NCBI RefSeq assembly: GCF_001545035.1
Contig: NZ_FCOJ02000029.1
Location: forward strand, 26,310 to 90,309
Reading direction: 5' to 3'
From: Caballeronia glebae
Lineage (GTDB): Bacteria; Pseudomonadota; Gammaproteobacteria; Burkholderiales; Burkholderiaceae
DNA: 64,000 nt
The position numbers and the translations under genes are program-made. The stretch's first letter is position 1; every line of letters begins with the position of its first letter. Positions 9,285 through 18,501 of this stretch are shown here, in pieces. A model generated the notes under the pieces. The model saw only the letters and a list, made by a program, of their open reading frames with translations. It was not told the origin of the DNA and ran no database searches.

Positions 9285-9310
9285 CCGCTCGATCCGGCTT
9301 TGCCTCGTGA

Positions 9311-9337
9311 AACCCGGCCGTCGCGCCGGGTTTTTTT
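9311..9337 (+). terminator. Intrinsic terminator of the cold-shock gene
   Basis: AACCCGGC (9311-9318) pairs with GCCGGGTT (9325-9332) across a six-base loop and runs into seven to nine T residues. It lies about 25 bases after the stop codon. Confidence 0.88.
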
Positions 9338-9390
9338 ACGCCTCGCCTCGCACATTCGCGTCGAACATATATGAGACATGCCCGCAAACT

Positions 9391-9422
9391 AAAAACCCCG
9401 AAAAGCGTAGGCCTTTCGGGGT
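9391..9422 (-). terminator. Intrinsic terminator of icd
   Basis: The arms ACCCCGAAA (9395-9403) and TTTCGGGGT (9414-9422) form a nine-base-pair stem. On the minus strand it is followed by a T-run (9395-9391). It lies about 35 bases beyond the icd stop. Confidence 0.82.
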
Positions 9423-9454
9423 CTTTAATGTCGGCATCGAATTGAGGTGAGTCC

Positions 9455-10711
9455 TCACATATTCTCGATCATCACCGCTCCGAAGCCCGAACACGATACT
9501 TGCGTCGCGCCTTCCATCAGGCGTGCGAAGTCGTATGTGACGCGCTTCGAAAGAATCGACTGCTCCATCGACGAAATGATGCGGTCCGCCGCTTCGAACC
9601 AGCCGAGATGGCGCAGCATCATTTCAGCCGAGAGAATTTCCGAGCCCGGATTCACATAGTCCTTGCCCGCGTATTTCGGCGCGGTGCCGTGCGTCGCTTC
9701 GAACATCGCAACGGAATCCGACATGTTCGCGCCCGGCGCAATGCCGATGCCGCCCACTTGTGCCGCGAGCGCGTCCGAGATGTAGTCGCCGTTGAGATTG
9801 AGCGTGGCGATCACGTCATATTCGGCGGGACGCAGCAGGATTTGCTGCAAGAATGCGTCGGCGATCACGTCCTTCACGACAATGTCATTGCCCGATTTCG
9901 GATGCTTCACCTTCATCCACGGGCCGCCGTCGATCAGCTCCGCGCCGAATTCCTTCTGCGCGAGCGCGTAGCCGTAGTCGCGGAACGCGCCTTCGGTGAA
10001 CTTCATGATGTTGCCTTTGTGCACGAGCGTCACCGAGCGGCGATCGTTGTCGATCGCGTACTGAATCGCCTTGCGCACGAGCCGCTCCGTGCCTTCGCGC
10101 GACACCGGCTTGATGCCGAGTCCCGACGAATCCGGGAAGCGGATCTTCGTCACGCCCATTTCCTCGCGCAGGAACTTGATGACCTTCTTCGCTTCGGGCG
10201 ACTCCGCCGGCCATTCGACGCCCGCGTAGATGTCTTCCGAGTTCTCGCGGAAGATCACCATGTCGATCTTCTCCGGCTCGCGCACCGGCGACGGCACGCC
10301 CTTGAAGTAGCGCACCGGACGCAGGCATACATACAGATCGAGTTGCTGACGAAGCGCCACGTTCAGCGATCGGATGCCGCCACCGACGGGCGTCGTGAGC
10401 GGTCCTTTGATCGACACGATGTAGTCCTTCACCGCGTCGAGCGTTTCGTCGGGCAGCCACACGTCCGGGCCGTAGACGCGCGTGGCCTTTTCGCCGCCGA
10501 AGATTTCCATCCATTGAATCTTGCGCTTGCCGCCGTAGGCCTTTTCCACCGCCGCGTCGACGACCTTGATCATCACCGGCGTGATGTCGACGCCCGTGCC
10601 GTCGCCCTCGATATACGGGATGATCGGCTGGTCCGAAACGTTGAGCGAGAAGTCCGCGTTGACGGTGATCTTGTCACCGTCCGCCGGAACCTTGATGTGC
10701 TGATACGGCAT
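9455..10711 (-). CDS. icd: NADP-dependent isocitrate dehydrogenase
   Basis: Icd oxidatively decarboxylates isocitrate to 2-oxoglutarate in the TCA cycle. The 418-residue product has the family start MPYQHIKVP, the IPYIEGDGTG region, the phosphorylation/substrate loop FRENSEDIYAG with its serine, and the NLNGDYISD and EATHGTAPKYAG motifs of the cofactor site. Length and motifs match the homodimeric NADP enzyme of proteobacteria. The ATG at 10711 is used; the longer frame to 10816 adds a non-homologous tail. A GGAG lies upstream, and a terminator follows the gene. Confidence 0.96.
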   Translation of the reverse strand: MPYQHIKVPADGDKITVNADFSLNVSDQPIIPYIEGDGTGVDITPVMIKVVDAAVEKAYGGKRKIQWMEIFGGEKATRVYGPDVWLPDETLDAVKDYIVSIKGPLTTPVGGGIRSLNVALRQQLDLYVCLRPVRYFKGVPSPVREPEKIDMVIFRENSEDIYAGVEWPAESPEAKKVIKFLREEMGVTKIRFPDSSGLGIKPVSREGTERLVRKAIQYAIDNDRRSVTLVHKGNIMKFTEGAFRDYGYALAQKEFGAELIDGGPWMKVKHPKSGNDIVVKDVIADAFLQQILLRPAEYDVIATLNLNGDYISDALAAQVGGIGIAPGANMSDSVAMFEATHGTAPKYAGKDYVNPGSEILSAEMMLRHLGWFEAADRIISSMEQSILSKRVTYDFARLMEGATQVSCSGFGAVMIENM

Positions 10712-10913
10712 GGTCGACTCCAAATAAGGCCGGGCTTGAATGGAAGCAAGCAAACTGGATAGAGAGCGATGCGATGCAGCATGCGCGGGCGGCGACGCCC
10801 ATGCGATGAAGTTCACGACATCATTCTAACCATGCTGGCCTGTCCCGGCGCGCCCGGAGCCACCGCGCGCATGCATTAAGATGCCGCATCCGATCACGCC
10901 GCGCGCCGCCCGC

Positions 10914-11489
10914 ATGTCACTCATCGCCCTGAACAAGCCTTTCGGCACCATCTGCCAGTTCTCCGCGCACGACACGCGCGCGTCGCTTGGCGACTGGGTG
11001 AAGACGCCAGGCGTGTATCCCGCGGGCCGGCTCGACGCCGATAGCGAAGGCCTGCTCCTTCTCACCGACGACGGCGCGCTGCAGGCCCGCATCGCGGAGC
11101 CGCGTCACAAGCTCGTGAAGCGCTATTGGGCGCAGGTCGAAGGCGCGCCCGACGAAGCCGCGCTCGCGCGTCTCGCTAAGGGCGTCGATCTCGGCGACTA
11201 CGTCACGCAGCCTTGCCGCAGCGCGTTCGTCGATGAACGCGGCGTCAACGCGCTCTGGCCGCGCAATCCGCCGATCCGCTTTCGCGCCGCCATTCCGACG
11301 ACGTGGATCGAGCTTGCTATCACCGAAGGCAAGAACCGGCAGGTCAGACGCATGACGGCGGCCGTCGGCTATCCGACCTTGCGGCTCGTGCGCGTCGCGA
11401 TCGGCGCGCTCGATATCTTCACGCTCGGCCTCGCGCCCGGCGAGAGCGTCGAGGTTGCGCCGCGCGCGCCGTGGCAGCGCGTTCGTTGA
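10914..11489 (+). CDS. RsuA/RluE-family rRNA pseudouridine synthase
   Basis: This enzyme is expected to isomerise one uridine of 23S rRNA to pseudouridine; RluE of E. coli acts at position 2457. The 191-residue product begins with IALNKPFGTICQFS and carries the catalytic motif GRLDADSEG near residue 38, with the active aspartate at residue 41. LLLLTDDG and GKNRQVRRM follow as usual. There is no N-terminal S4 domain, which favours RluE over RsuA or RluB. An ATG at 10881 is an alternative start. The exact target uridine is inferred from family only. Confidence 0.87.
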   Translation: MSLIALNKPFGTICQFSAHDTRASLGDWVKTPGVYPAGRLDADSEGLLLLTDDGALQARIAEPRHKLVKRYWAQVEGAPDEAALARLAKGVDLGDYVTQPCRSAFVDERGVNALWPRNPPIRFRAAIPTTWIELAITEGKNRQVRRMTAAVGYPTLRLVRVAIGALDIFTLGLAPGESVEVAPRAPWQRVR

Positions 11490-11877
11490 ATTGCATTCAA
11501 CTATCCTGAATATAAGCGGCGGGCACCGTTTAGCGCGATGCGTTTAAACGTCGTGTCATGAAGATGGAGTAGCGCATATCGCGCTGTGCGTATCTTTTTT
11601 TGTCCGTGCGCAATTTTCTCTGTAAATCGCGTCAACCGACTCTTCTCGCGACACGTTAAGGGCGACAGATGCCGCGCAAAGCTATCCGGCATGAGCGAAT
11701 AGCCGATTACAAACGCCCTGGTGCTCCAGGGAATTTGAAAGGTTCAAGCTTCACAGTCGCATCGAATTAAATTAATCGATATGAACTGTCAACCGAAAGG
11801 TAGGTGGCTCGTTTACCGACATGAATGACTCATTGACCGGGTCGTTTGGTTAATTAACTCAAGCTGAGGATTCACAA
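11490..11877. other. Intergenic region without a gene (388 bases)
   Basis: The stretch is richer in A and T than its surroundings and shows no convincing ORF. It contains a short perfect inverted repeat GTTGAA-N5-TTCAAC at 11484-11500, just after the pseudouridine synthase, and an AT-rich leader with GAGGA at 11866-11870 before the next start codon. I could not pick a promoter with confidence. Confidence 0.5.
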
Positions 11878-12075
11878 ATGAACAAACTGATCGCTGCTCT
11901 CGTCGCTGGCCTGTTCGCAACCGCCGCTTTCGCACAAGAAGCTTCGGCACCGGCCGCTGCTGCACCGGCAGCTGCTTCGTCGGCTCACAAGTCGTCGACG
12001 CACAAGAAGTCGCACAAGAAGTCGCACAAGAAGGCAGCCGCTTCGGCTCCTGCAGCAGCTTCGGCAGCTCAGTAA
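11878..12075 (+). CDS. Small exported Lys/His/Ala-rich protein, function unknown
   Basis: The product has 65 residues. The first 19 form a clear Sec signal peptide (MNKLIAALVAGLFATAAFA, cut before QE). The mature part has an Ala/Pro-rich stretch, then a strongly basic segment built from HKK-S repeats, then another Ala-rich end. It would be a short basic periplasmic or secreted peptide of about 46 residues, probably disordered. A GAGGA ribosome site precedes the ATG and a strong terminator follows, so it is a monocistronic, probably well expressed gene. Low-complexity proteins of this type are common in Burkholderiaceae, and I know no function for them. Confidence 0.8.
   Translation: MNKLIAALVAGLFATAAFAQEASAPAAAAPAAASSAHKSSTHKKSHKKSHKKAAASAPAAASAAQ
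12001..12033 (+). repeat. Twelve-base tandem repeat inside the small basic protein
   Basis: CACAAGAAGTCG occurs twice in succession and then a third time as nine bases. It encodes the H-K-K-S repeats and is a likely site of copy-number variation. Confidence 0.85.
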
Positions 12076-12139
12076 GTTCGTTGTAAGAGGCGGTATAGCG
12101 AAGTCAAGAACGAGCTTTACCGCCGTCTTTACGGCGTTG

Positions 12140-12176
12140 AAGGGCAGACGGCCGCAAGGCCTCTGCCCTTTTGTTT
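12140..12176 (+). terminator. Intrinsic terminator after the small basic protein
   Basis: AAGGGCAGA (12140-12148) pairs with TCTGCCCTT (12162-12170), and an inner GGCC-GCAA-GGCC stem extends the hairpin; TTTTGTTTTG follows. A smaller hairpin (CGCCG-N6-CGGCG, 12121-12136) precedes it. Confidence 0.88.
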
Positions 12177-12267
12177 TGTGCTTTTGTCTTGTGTCCGCGC
12201 ATCGAGTAACATGCGCGGGGTTTGCCCGGTTCAGGCGCAAACGATCGAATAGAAAGGGAGCTTTGCC

Positions 12268-12780
12268 GTGAATCTCGTCTCGCGCTTCTCGAATCAACGA
12301 CTCAACATCGGCAAGCTTGCGCGCGCGTGCGTGATCGCCCTGGCCCTGCCCTTTGCCGCATTGCCGCTCGCGCAAGCGCAGACAATGCCGCCGGGCGCCA
12401 AGCAGCCGTCCGATTTTCCGCGCGCGAAGCTGACCGCGGGCATGTATGTGATCGACGCCGCCGTCGCCGCGAACGATGCGGATCGCGAGCAAGGTCTCAT
12501 GTATCGCACGAAACTCGCGCCGAACGAAGGCATGCTCTTCGTGTTCAACGAAAATGCCGTGCATTGCTTCTGGATGAAGAACACGCTGATCCCGCTGTCG
12601 ATCGCGTTCATTCGCGCGGACGGCACGATCACCGACATCGACGAGATGCAGGCCGAAACGGAGAACAATCACTGCCCGCGCAACAACGGCGTGTATGCGC
12701 TCGAAATGTCCAAGGGCTGGTTCGCCGCGAAGGGCATCAAGCCGGGCATGCAGATGAAGGGCTTGCCCCGCGCGCAATAA
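12268..12780 (+). CDS. DUF192 family exported protein
   Basis: The product has 170 residues. A basic N-terminus and a hydrophobic stretch ending in PLAQAQ suggest a Sec signal peptide of about 37 residues. The mature part is one DUF192 domain with its usual blocks: REQGLMYRTKLAPNEGMLFVF, HCFWMKNTLIPLSIAFI, and YALEMSKGWFAAKGIKPG near the end. DUF192 proteins are small, widespread and uncharacterised. The gene stands alone, with a GGGAG ribosome site upstream and a strong terminator 20 bases after the stop. No function is claimed. Confidence 0.88.
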   Translation: MNLVSRFSNQRLNIGKLARACVIALALPFAALPLAQAQTMPPGAKQPSDFPRAKLTAGMYVIDAAVAANDADREQGLMYRTKLAPNEGMLFVFNENAVHCFWMKNTLIPLSIAFIRADGTITDIDEMQAETENNHCPRNNGVYALEMSKGWFAAKGIKPGMQMKGLPRAQ

Positions 12781-12801
12781 CGCATTCTCGCCCGACTGAA
12801 A

Positions 12802-12836
12802 AACCGGCGTCGTCGCACGACACGCCGGTTTTTTTT
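12802..12836 (+). terminator. Intrinsic terminator after the DUF192 gene
   Basis: AACCGGCGT (12802-12810) pairs with ACGCCGGTT (12822-12830), followed by a run of eight T residues in total. Confidence 0.9.
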
Positions 12837-12995
12837 GCGTCCGAAAAGTCCCTTGCCCCTAGCTGGCAGGATTCCTGCAAAGACCCTGCCGACGCGCTAT
12901 CCTAAAAGGATTCAGCGCGACACATCTCACCACTTCAGGTCGCGCCGACGGTCGCCGCATGGCGACCGGGGTCGACATATCCACAGGAGGTTCAC

Positions 12996-15101
12996 GTGCC
13001 CCGCAAGACTCCTATCGAGCGCTACCGGAACATCGGGATCAGCGCTCACATCGATGCCGGCAAAACCACGACTACCGAGCGCATCCTTTTCTACACCGGC
13101 GTGACGCACAAGATCGGCGAAGTGCACGACGGCGCGGCCACGATGGACTGGATGGAGCAGGAGCAGGAACGCGGCATCACGATCACCTCCGCGGCGACGA
13201 CGGCCTTCTGGAAAGGCATGGCGGGCAATTATCCGGAACATCGCATCAACATCATCGATACGCCGGGGCACGTGGACTTCACGATCGAAGTCGAGCGCTC
13301 GATGCGCGTGCTCGACGGCGCGTGCATGGTCTACGACTCCGTCGGCGGCGTGCAGCCGCAATCGGAAACCGTCTGGCGTCAGGCGAACAAGTACAAAGTG
13401 CCGCGCATCGCGTTCGTCAACAAGATGGACCGCGTCGGCGCGGACTTCTTCCGTGTGCAGCGGCAGATCGGCGATCGTCTGAAGGGCGTCGCGGTGCCGA
13501 TCCAGATTCCGATCGGCGCGGAAGATCACTTTCAGGGCGTCGTCGACCTCGTGAAGATGAAGGCGATCATCTGGGACGACGACAGTCAGGGCATCCATTT
13601 CAGCTATGAGGAGATTCCCGCCAACCTCAAGGACCTCGCCCACGAGTGGCGCGAAAAGATGATTGAGGCCGCGGCCGAAGCGAGCGAGGAGCTGCTCGAA
13701 AAGTATCTTGAGGATCACCACAGCCTGACCGAGGACGAGATCAAGGGCGGGTTGCGCAAACGGACGATCGCCAACGAGATCGTGCCGATGCTGTGCGGCA
13801 GCGCGTTCAAGAACAAGGGCGTGCAGGCGATGCTCGATGCCGTGATCGACTACCTGCCCTCGCCCGTCGACGTGCCCGCGATTCTCGGCCACACGGAAGA
13901 CGACGAGGAAGCGGAGCGCCATCCGAGCGACGACGAGCCGTTCTCCGCGCTCGCGTTCAAGATCATGACCGATCCGTTCGTCGGCCAGTTGATCTTCTTC
14001 CGCGTGTATTCGGGCGTCGTCAATTCGGGCGACACGGTCTACAACCCGGTGAAGGAAAAGAAGGAGCGTCTCGGCCGCATTCTGCAAATGCACGCGAACG
14101 AGCGCAAGGAAATCAAGGAAGTGCGCGCGGGCGACATCGCGGCGGCGGTCGGCCTGAAAGAAGCGACGACCGGCGACACGCTGTGCGATCCGAACCAGGT
14201 CATCATCCTCGAACGGATGATCTTCCCCGAGCCCGTGATCTCGCAGGCCGTCGAGCCGAAGACGAAAGTGGACCAGGAAAAGATGGGCATCGCGCTCAAT
14301 CGTCTCGCGCAGGAAGACCCGTCGTTTCGCGTCACGTCCGATGAGGAATCCGGCCAGACGATCATCTCCGGCATGGGCGAGCTGCACCTCGAAATTCTCG
14401 TCGACCGGATGAAGCGCGAGTTCGGCGTCGAAGCCACGGTCGGCAAGCCGCAGGTCGCGTATCGCGAGACGGTGCGCAACAAGGTCGAAGACGTCGAAGG
14501 CAAGTTCGTCAAGCAGTCGGGCGGACGCGGCCAGTACGGTCATGCGGTCATCGCGCTGGAGCCCGACCCGGGCAAGGGTTACGAGTTCGTCGATCAGATC
14601 AAGGGCGGCGTGATTCCGCGCGAATTCATTCCGGCGGTCGACAAGGGCATTCAGGAAACGCTGAAGGCAGGCGTGCTCGCGGGCTATCCGGTCGTCGACG
14701 TGAAGGTGCGGCTGACCTTCGGCTCGTACCACGATGTCGATTCGAACGAAAACGCGTTCCGCATGGCCGGCTCGATCGCCTTCAAGGAAGCGATGCGCCG
14801 CGCCAGACCCGTGCTGCTCGAACCGATGATGGCCGTCGAAGTCGAGACGCCCGAGGACTTCATGGGCAACGTGATGGGCGATCTCTCGGGCCGGCGCGGC
14901 ATCGTGCAGGGCATGGAGGACATCGCGGGCGGCGGCGGCAAGCTCGTGCGCGCGGAAGTGCCGCTCGCCGAGATGTTCGGCTACTCCACGTCGCTGCGTT
15001 CGCTGACGCAGGGCCGCGCGACCTACACGATGGAGTTCAAGCATTACGCGGAGACGCCGACGAACGTGTCGGAGGCCATCATCAACTCGAAAGCGAAATA
15101 A
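12996..15101 (+). CDS. fusA: Translation elongation factor G, isolated second copy
   Basis: EF-G is the GTPase that drives ribosomal translocation and, with RRF, ribosome recycling. The 701-residue protein has all five EF-G domains. The G1 motif AHIDAGKTTTTER is near residue 18, then RGITITSAA (switch I), DTPGHVDF (G3) and NKMD (G4). Domain IV has SGGRGQYGHAVI. The GTG start follows AGGAGG by five bases, a very strong ribosome site. The gene is not beside rpsL, rpsG or tuf, so it is most likely the second EF-G copy that many Burkholderiaceae carry. Whether it duplicates the main factor or has a specialised role cannot be seen. Confidence 0.94.
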   Translation: MPRKTPIERYRNIGISAHIDAGKTTTTERILFYTGVTHKIGEVHDGAATMDWMEQEQERGITITSAATTAFWKGMAGNYPEHRINIIDTPGHVDFTIEVERSMRVLDGACMVYDSVGGVQPQSETVWRQANKYKVPRIAFVNKMDRVGADFFRVQRQIGDRLKGVAVPIQIPIGAEDHFQGVVDLVKMKAIIWDDDSQGIHFSYEEIPANLKDLAHEWREKMIEAAAEASEELLEKYLEDHHSLTEDEIKGGLRKRTIANEIVPMLCGSAFKNKGVQAMLDAVIDYLPSPVDVPAILGHTEDDEEAERHPSDDEPFSALAFKIMTDPFVGQLIFFRVYSGVVNSGDTVYNPVKEKKERLGRILQMHANERKEIKEVRAGDIAAAVGLKEATTGDTLCDPNQVIILERMIFPEPVISQAVEPKTKVDQEKMGIALNRLAQEDPSFRVTSDEESGQTIISGMGELHLEILVDRMKREFGVEATVGKPQVAYRETVRNKVEDVEGKFVKQSGGRGQYGHAVIALEPDPGKGYEFVDQIKGGVIPREFIPAVDKGIQETLKAGVLAGYPVVDVKVRLTFGSYHDVDSNENAFRMAGSIAFKEAMRRARPVLLEPMMAVEVETPEDFMGNVMGDLSGRRGIVQGMEDIAGGGGKLVRAEVPLAEMFGYSTSLRSLTQGRATYTMEFKHYAETPTNVSEAIINSKAK

Positions 15102-15188
15102 CCGCGATCGAACCGTGTAGTATCGGAAGTCCGTTGCGCGCTCCGTTGGTGGCGGCAGCGGACTTTCCTTATCCGCAGACGATACGAC

Positions 15189-15671
15189 ATGAGCGACCCA
15201 CATCAGCACATCGATTGGCGCGAACACGGCGTCAAGGTCATCAAGGGCGATCAGCTCGACACCAACACCCCGCAGACGCCCGGCATGAACCGCGCGGCCG
15301 CCATCAACGCGGCGCGCGTCGGGGCGCAGAAGATCTGGGCCGGCACGGTCACGATCCATCCGAATGCGAAGACGGGCGCGCACCATCACGGCGCGCTCGA
15401 AAGCGTCATCTATGTCGTGCGCGGCCAGGCGCGCATGCGCTGGGGCGAGCATCTCGAATTCGTCGCCGAGGCCGGTCCCGGCGACTTCATTTTCGTGCCG
15501 CCTTACGTGCCGCACCAGGAAATCAACGCCAGCACCGACGACCCGCTCGAATGCGTGCTCGTGCGCAGCGACAACGAAGCGGTGGTGGTGAATCTGAACA
15601 TCGATGCCGTTGAAAAGCCCGAGGAAGTCTATTGGGTCGATCCGATCCACAAGCATCCACACGATCACTGA
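15189..15671 (+). CDS. Cupin-domain protein
   Basis: The 160-residue product is a single conserved-barrel cupin. Candidate metal ligands are His65-His67 (AHHHG), Glu71 and His109 (YVPHQE), which match the two cupin motifs, so it probably binds a divalent metal. It may be an enzyme or a small-molecule sensor; no substrate can be named. It is 87 bases after fusA and about 145 bases before a peptide-type ABC importer on the same strand. Co-transcription with that importer is possible but not shown. Confidence 0.82.
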   Translation: MSDPHQHIDWREHGVKVIKGDQLDTNTPQTPGMNRAAAINAARVGAQKIWAGTVTIHPNAKTGAHHHGALESVIYVVRGQARMRWGEHLEFVAEAGPGDFIFVPPYVPHQEINASTDDPLECVLVRSDNEAVVVNLNIDAVEKPEEVYWVDPIHKHPHDH

Positions 15672-15815
15672 AGCGGGCGCGGGCACGCGCGAGAACAGAG
15701 GCGGCGTGTTCCTTGCTACCCCGAAACGACGCGGCGGCGCTTTCGGCGCGGCTAACCTGGTCGCTTGCACGGCGAAATGCGCGTGCGAGCGCTACAACTA
15801 CAACATCCGCACACG

Positions 15816-17477
15816 ATGAAGAAACCTTCGACCGACGCGCATCTTCTCGAACTGGCCCGTCCTCGCGCGGGCGAACTGGGCAATCACGCGATCGACGAGT
15901 TCATGGCCGGGCGGCTCACGCGCCGCGAGTTGCTGCGCCATGCGAGCATGCTCGGCCTGGCGCTCGCCGCGGGCGGCGTGTTCGGCATGCCGGGCGCGCG
16001 CGCACAGGGCGCGGGCAAGCCCGGCGGCACGATCCGCGTTGCGCATCTGATGCCCGCAGGCGCGGTCGATCCGCTCACCGTGACCGACGCGGCGGGTCTC
16101 GCGCTCATCAATCAGACGGGCGAGTTCCTGATCGACGACGACAGCGAGCATTTAACGCTCAAGCCCGCGCTTGCGCTGTCGTGGTCGTCGAACGCGAAAG
16201 GCGACGTGTGGACTTTCAAGCTGCGCCAGAACGTGAAGTTCCACGACGGCCAGCAAATGACCGCGAAGGACGTCGTCGCGACCTTCAACCGTCTGTCCGA
16301 TCCGGCGACGGGCTCGGCTGCGCTTTCGGTGCTGAAGGGCGTGCTGTCGAAGAATTCGGCGAAGGCCATCGACGATCACACGGTCGAGTTTCACCTCGAC
16401 GCGCCCAACGGCAATTTCCCGTACTACGTTTCCTCGGACACGTATAACGCCGTGATCCTCCCGGCGAATTTCAGCGGCCCTTACGAGAAGACGTTCATGG
16501 GCACGGGCGCGCTGAAGCTCGAAAAATACACGCCGAAGGTCGGCGCGTCGTTCGTGCGCAATCCCGACTACTGGGGCGAGAAGTCGCTGCCCGATCGCGT
16601 GACCTTTTCCTTCTACGCGGATCAGCAGGCGCAACTCCTCGCGATGCAAGGCCGCCAGGCGGACGTGATGGGCGACTTCACCGTGCAGGGCGGCGTCGCG
16701 ATGCTGACGAATCCGCAGTTCAAGGTGCTCGGCACGAAGTCGAGTTCGCACCGGCAATTGCACATGCGCTGCGACATGGCGCAGTTCAAGGACAAGCGCG
16801 TGCGTCAGGCGCTCGCGCTCGCGATCGATCGCGAGGTCATCGTGAAGGGCTTGTTCCGCGGGCGCGCGCAGGTCGGCAACGACAGCCCGTTCGCGCCGGT
16901 ATTTCCGTCGAGCGATCTCGCCGTGCCGCAACGCAAGATCGACATCGCGCAGGCGAAGAAGCTGATGAGCGATGCGGGCGTCGCGAACGGTTTCGACGTC
17001 ACGCTCACGACCGAAAAATACATGGAGATTCCCGATCTCGCGGTCGTCGTGCAGAACGCGGCGAAGGCGATCGGCATTCGCATCCAGTTGAAGGTGGAGA
17101 GTCAGGATCTCTATTACGGCTCGGGCACGTTCGGCAAGTCGGACTGGCTAGATTCGCCGCTCGGCATTACCGATTACGGGCATCGCGGCGTGCCGAACGT
17201 GTTCCTCAACGCACCGCTGACGAGCGGCGGCACGTGGAACGCGGCGCACTTCAAGAATCCCGAGTACGACAAGCTCGTTACGCAGTTCGTCGCGGCGCTC
17301 GATGTCGCGTCGCAGAAGAAATTGTCCGGGCAGATTCAGCATTTGTTGCTCGACGAAACGCCAGTCGTGATCCCCTACTTCTACGACCAGTTGATCGTCA
17401 CGCGCGCCAATGTCTCCGGCGTGCGCTTCAACGCGATCTCGCAGATGTGGTTCGACCGCGCGACGATCTCGGCCTGA
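15816..17477 (+). CDS. ABC transporter substrate-binding protein, Tat-exported, peptide/opine type
   Basis: The protein has about 553 residues and belongs to solute-binding family 5, which carries peptides, nickel, opines and related compounds. The N-terminus has a twin-arginine signal (TRRELLRH) followed by a hydrophobic stretch and ARAQ, so it should be folded before export. Family sequence follows: WTFKLRQNVKFHDGQ near residue 125 and RQALALAIDRE near residue 330. The ATG at 15816 is chosen over 15765. Two permeases and a fused ATPase follow within five bases or by overlap, giving a complete importer. The ligand is unknown. Confidence 0.9.
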   Translation: MKKPSTDAHLLELARPRAGELGNHAIDEFMAGRLTRRELLRHASMLGLALAAGGVFGMPGARAQGAGKPGGTIRVAHLMPAGAVDPLTVTDAAGLALINQTGEFLIDDDSEHLTLKPALALSWSSNAKGDVWTFKLRQNVKFHDGQQMTAKDVVATFNRLSDPATGSAALSVLKGVLSKNSAKAIDDHTVEFHLDAPNGNFPYYVSSDTYNAVILPANFSGPYEKTFMGTGALKLEKYTPKVGASFVRNPDYWGEKSLPDRVTFSFYADQQAQLLAMQGRQADVMGDFTVQGGVAMLTNPQFKVLGTKSSSHRQLHMRCDMAQFKDKRVRQALALAIDREVIVKGLFRGRAQVGNDSPFAPVFPSSDLAVPQRKIDIAQAKKLMSDAGVANGFDVTLTTEKYMEIPDLAVVVQNAAKAIGIRIQLKVESQDLYYGSGTFGKSDWLDSPLGITDYGHRGVPNVFLNAPLTSGGTWNAAHFKNPEYDKLVTQFVAALDVASQKKLSGQIQHLLLDETPVVIPYFYDQLIVTRANVSGVRFNAISQMWFDRATISA

Positions 17478-17481
17478 ACGA

Positions 17482-18501
17482 ATGAGCACGATCACGCCCA
17501 CGGCGCACGTCGCCGACTTCGCCAAAATGAAGCGCATCGTGCGCTTCATCGGCGTGCGGTTGCTGCTCGCGCTCGTCACGCTGTGGCTTTTGTCGATGAT
17601 CGTTTTCGCGGGCGGTCAGCTCTTGCCCGGCGACGTCGGCCGCGCGATTCTCGGTCCGCTCGCCGATGCGCGCGCGGTCGCCGCGCTCAACCATCAGCTC
17701 GGCGTCGACCGGCCGCTCCTCACGCAATATTCGAGCTGGATCGGCCATTTCCTGCGCGGCGACATGGGCGAGTCATACGCGTTTCGCGCGCCGGTCGCGC
17801 CGTTCATCGGCCAGGCGCTGTGGAACTCGGCGAAGCTCGGCGCGCTGGCGTTCGTGGTCGTGGTGCCGCTCGGCATCGCGGGCGGCGTGTATGCGGCGCT
17901 GCATGCCGGCCGATGGATCGATCGCGTGATCAGCATCGGCGGACTGACGGCGACGGTCGTGCCGGAATTCGTCTCGTCGATCGTGCTGATCCTGATCTTC
18001 GGCGTATGGCTGCAATGGCTGCCGATCGAAGCGACCGCGCCAGCCGACGCCGGTGTCTTCACGCAACTGGAGCATCTGATCCTGCCGGTGCTGCCGCTCG
18101 TCTTCGTGTTCTTCGGCTATATCGCGCGCATGGCGCGCGCGGGCACCGTCGAAGCGCTCGACGCCGACTACACGCGCACCGCGATCCTGAAGGGCTTGCC
18201 GCAACGCGTCGTGATCCTGCGGCACGTGCTGCGCAACGCGCTCCTGCCGACCGTCACCGTCGCCGCGACGCAACTCGGCTACATGATCGGCGGACTCGTC
18301 GTCGTGGAGACGCTGTTCCACTATCAGGGCATCGGCTCGCTGATCTACACCGCCGCGAAGGGCAAGGACTTTCCGATGCTCGAAGCGGGCGTGCTGAGCA
18401 TCGGCGTGATCTATACGGCGGCGAATCTGATTGCCGATGCGCTCTACGTCGTGCTCAATCCGCGTCTTCGCACGACCGATCCGAACGGAGACGGACGATG
18501 A
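17482..18501 (+). CDS. ABC transporter permease, DppB type
   Basis: The 339-residue membrane protein has about six hydrophobic segments, beginning with LLLALVTLWLLSMIVFAGGQLLPGD, the standard DppB/OppB opening. The cytoplasmic EAA loop that contacts the ATPase is seen near residues 225-245 (DADYTRTAILKGL). It begins four bases after the binding-protein stop, and its TGA overlaps the next ATG (ATGA). It forms the channel with the following permease. Confidence 0.92.
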   Translation: MSTITPTAHVADFAKMKRIVRFIGVRLLLALVTLWLLSMIVFAGGQLLPGDVGRAILGPLADARAVAALNHQLGVDRPLLTQYSSWIGHFLRGDMGESYAFRAPVAPFIGQALWNSAKLGALAFVVVVPLGIAGGVYAALHAGRWIDRVISIGGLTATVVPEFVSSIVLILIFGVWLQWLPIEATAPADAGVFTQLEHLILPVLPLVFVFFGYIARMARAGTVEALDADYTRTAILKGLPQRVVILRHVLRNALLPTVTVAATQLGYMIGGLVVVETLFHYQGIGSLIYTAAKGKDFPMLEAGVLSIGVIYTAANLIADALYVVLNPRLRTTDPNGDGR

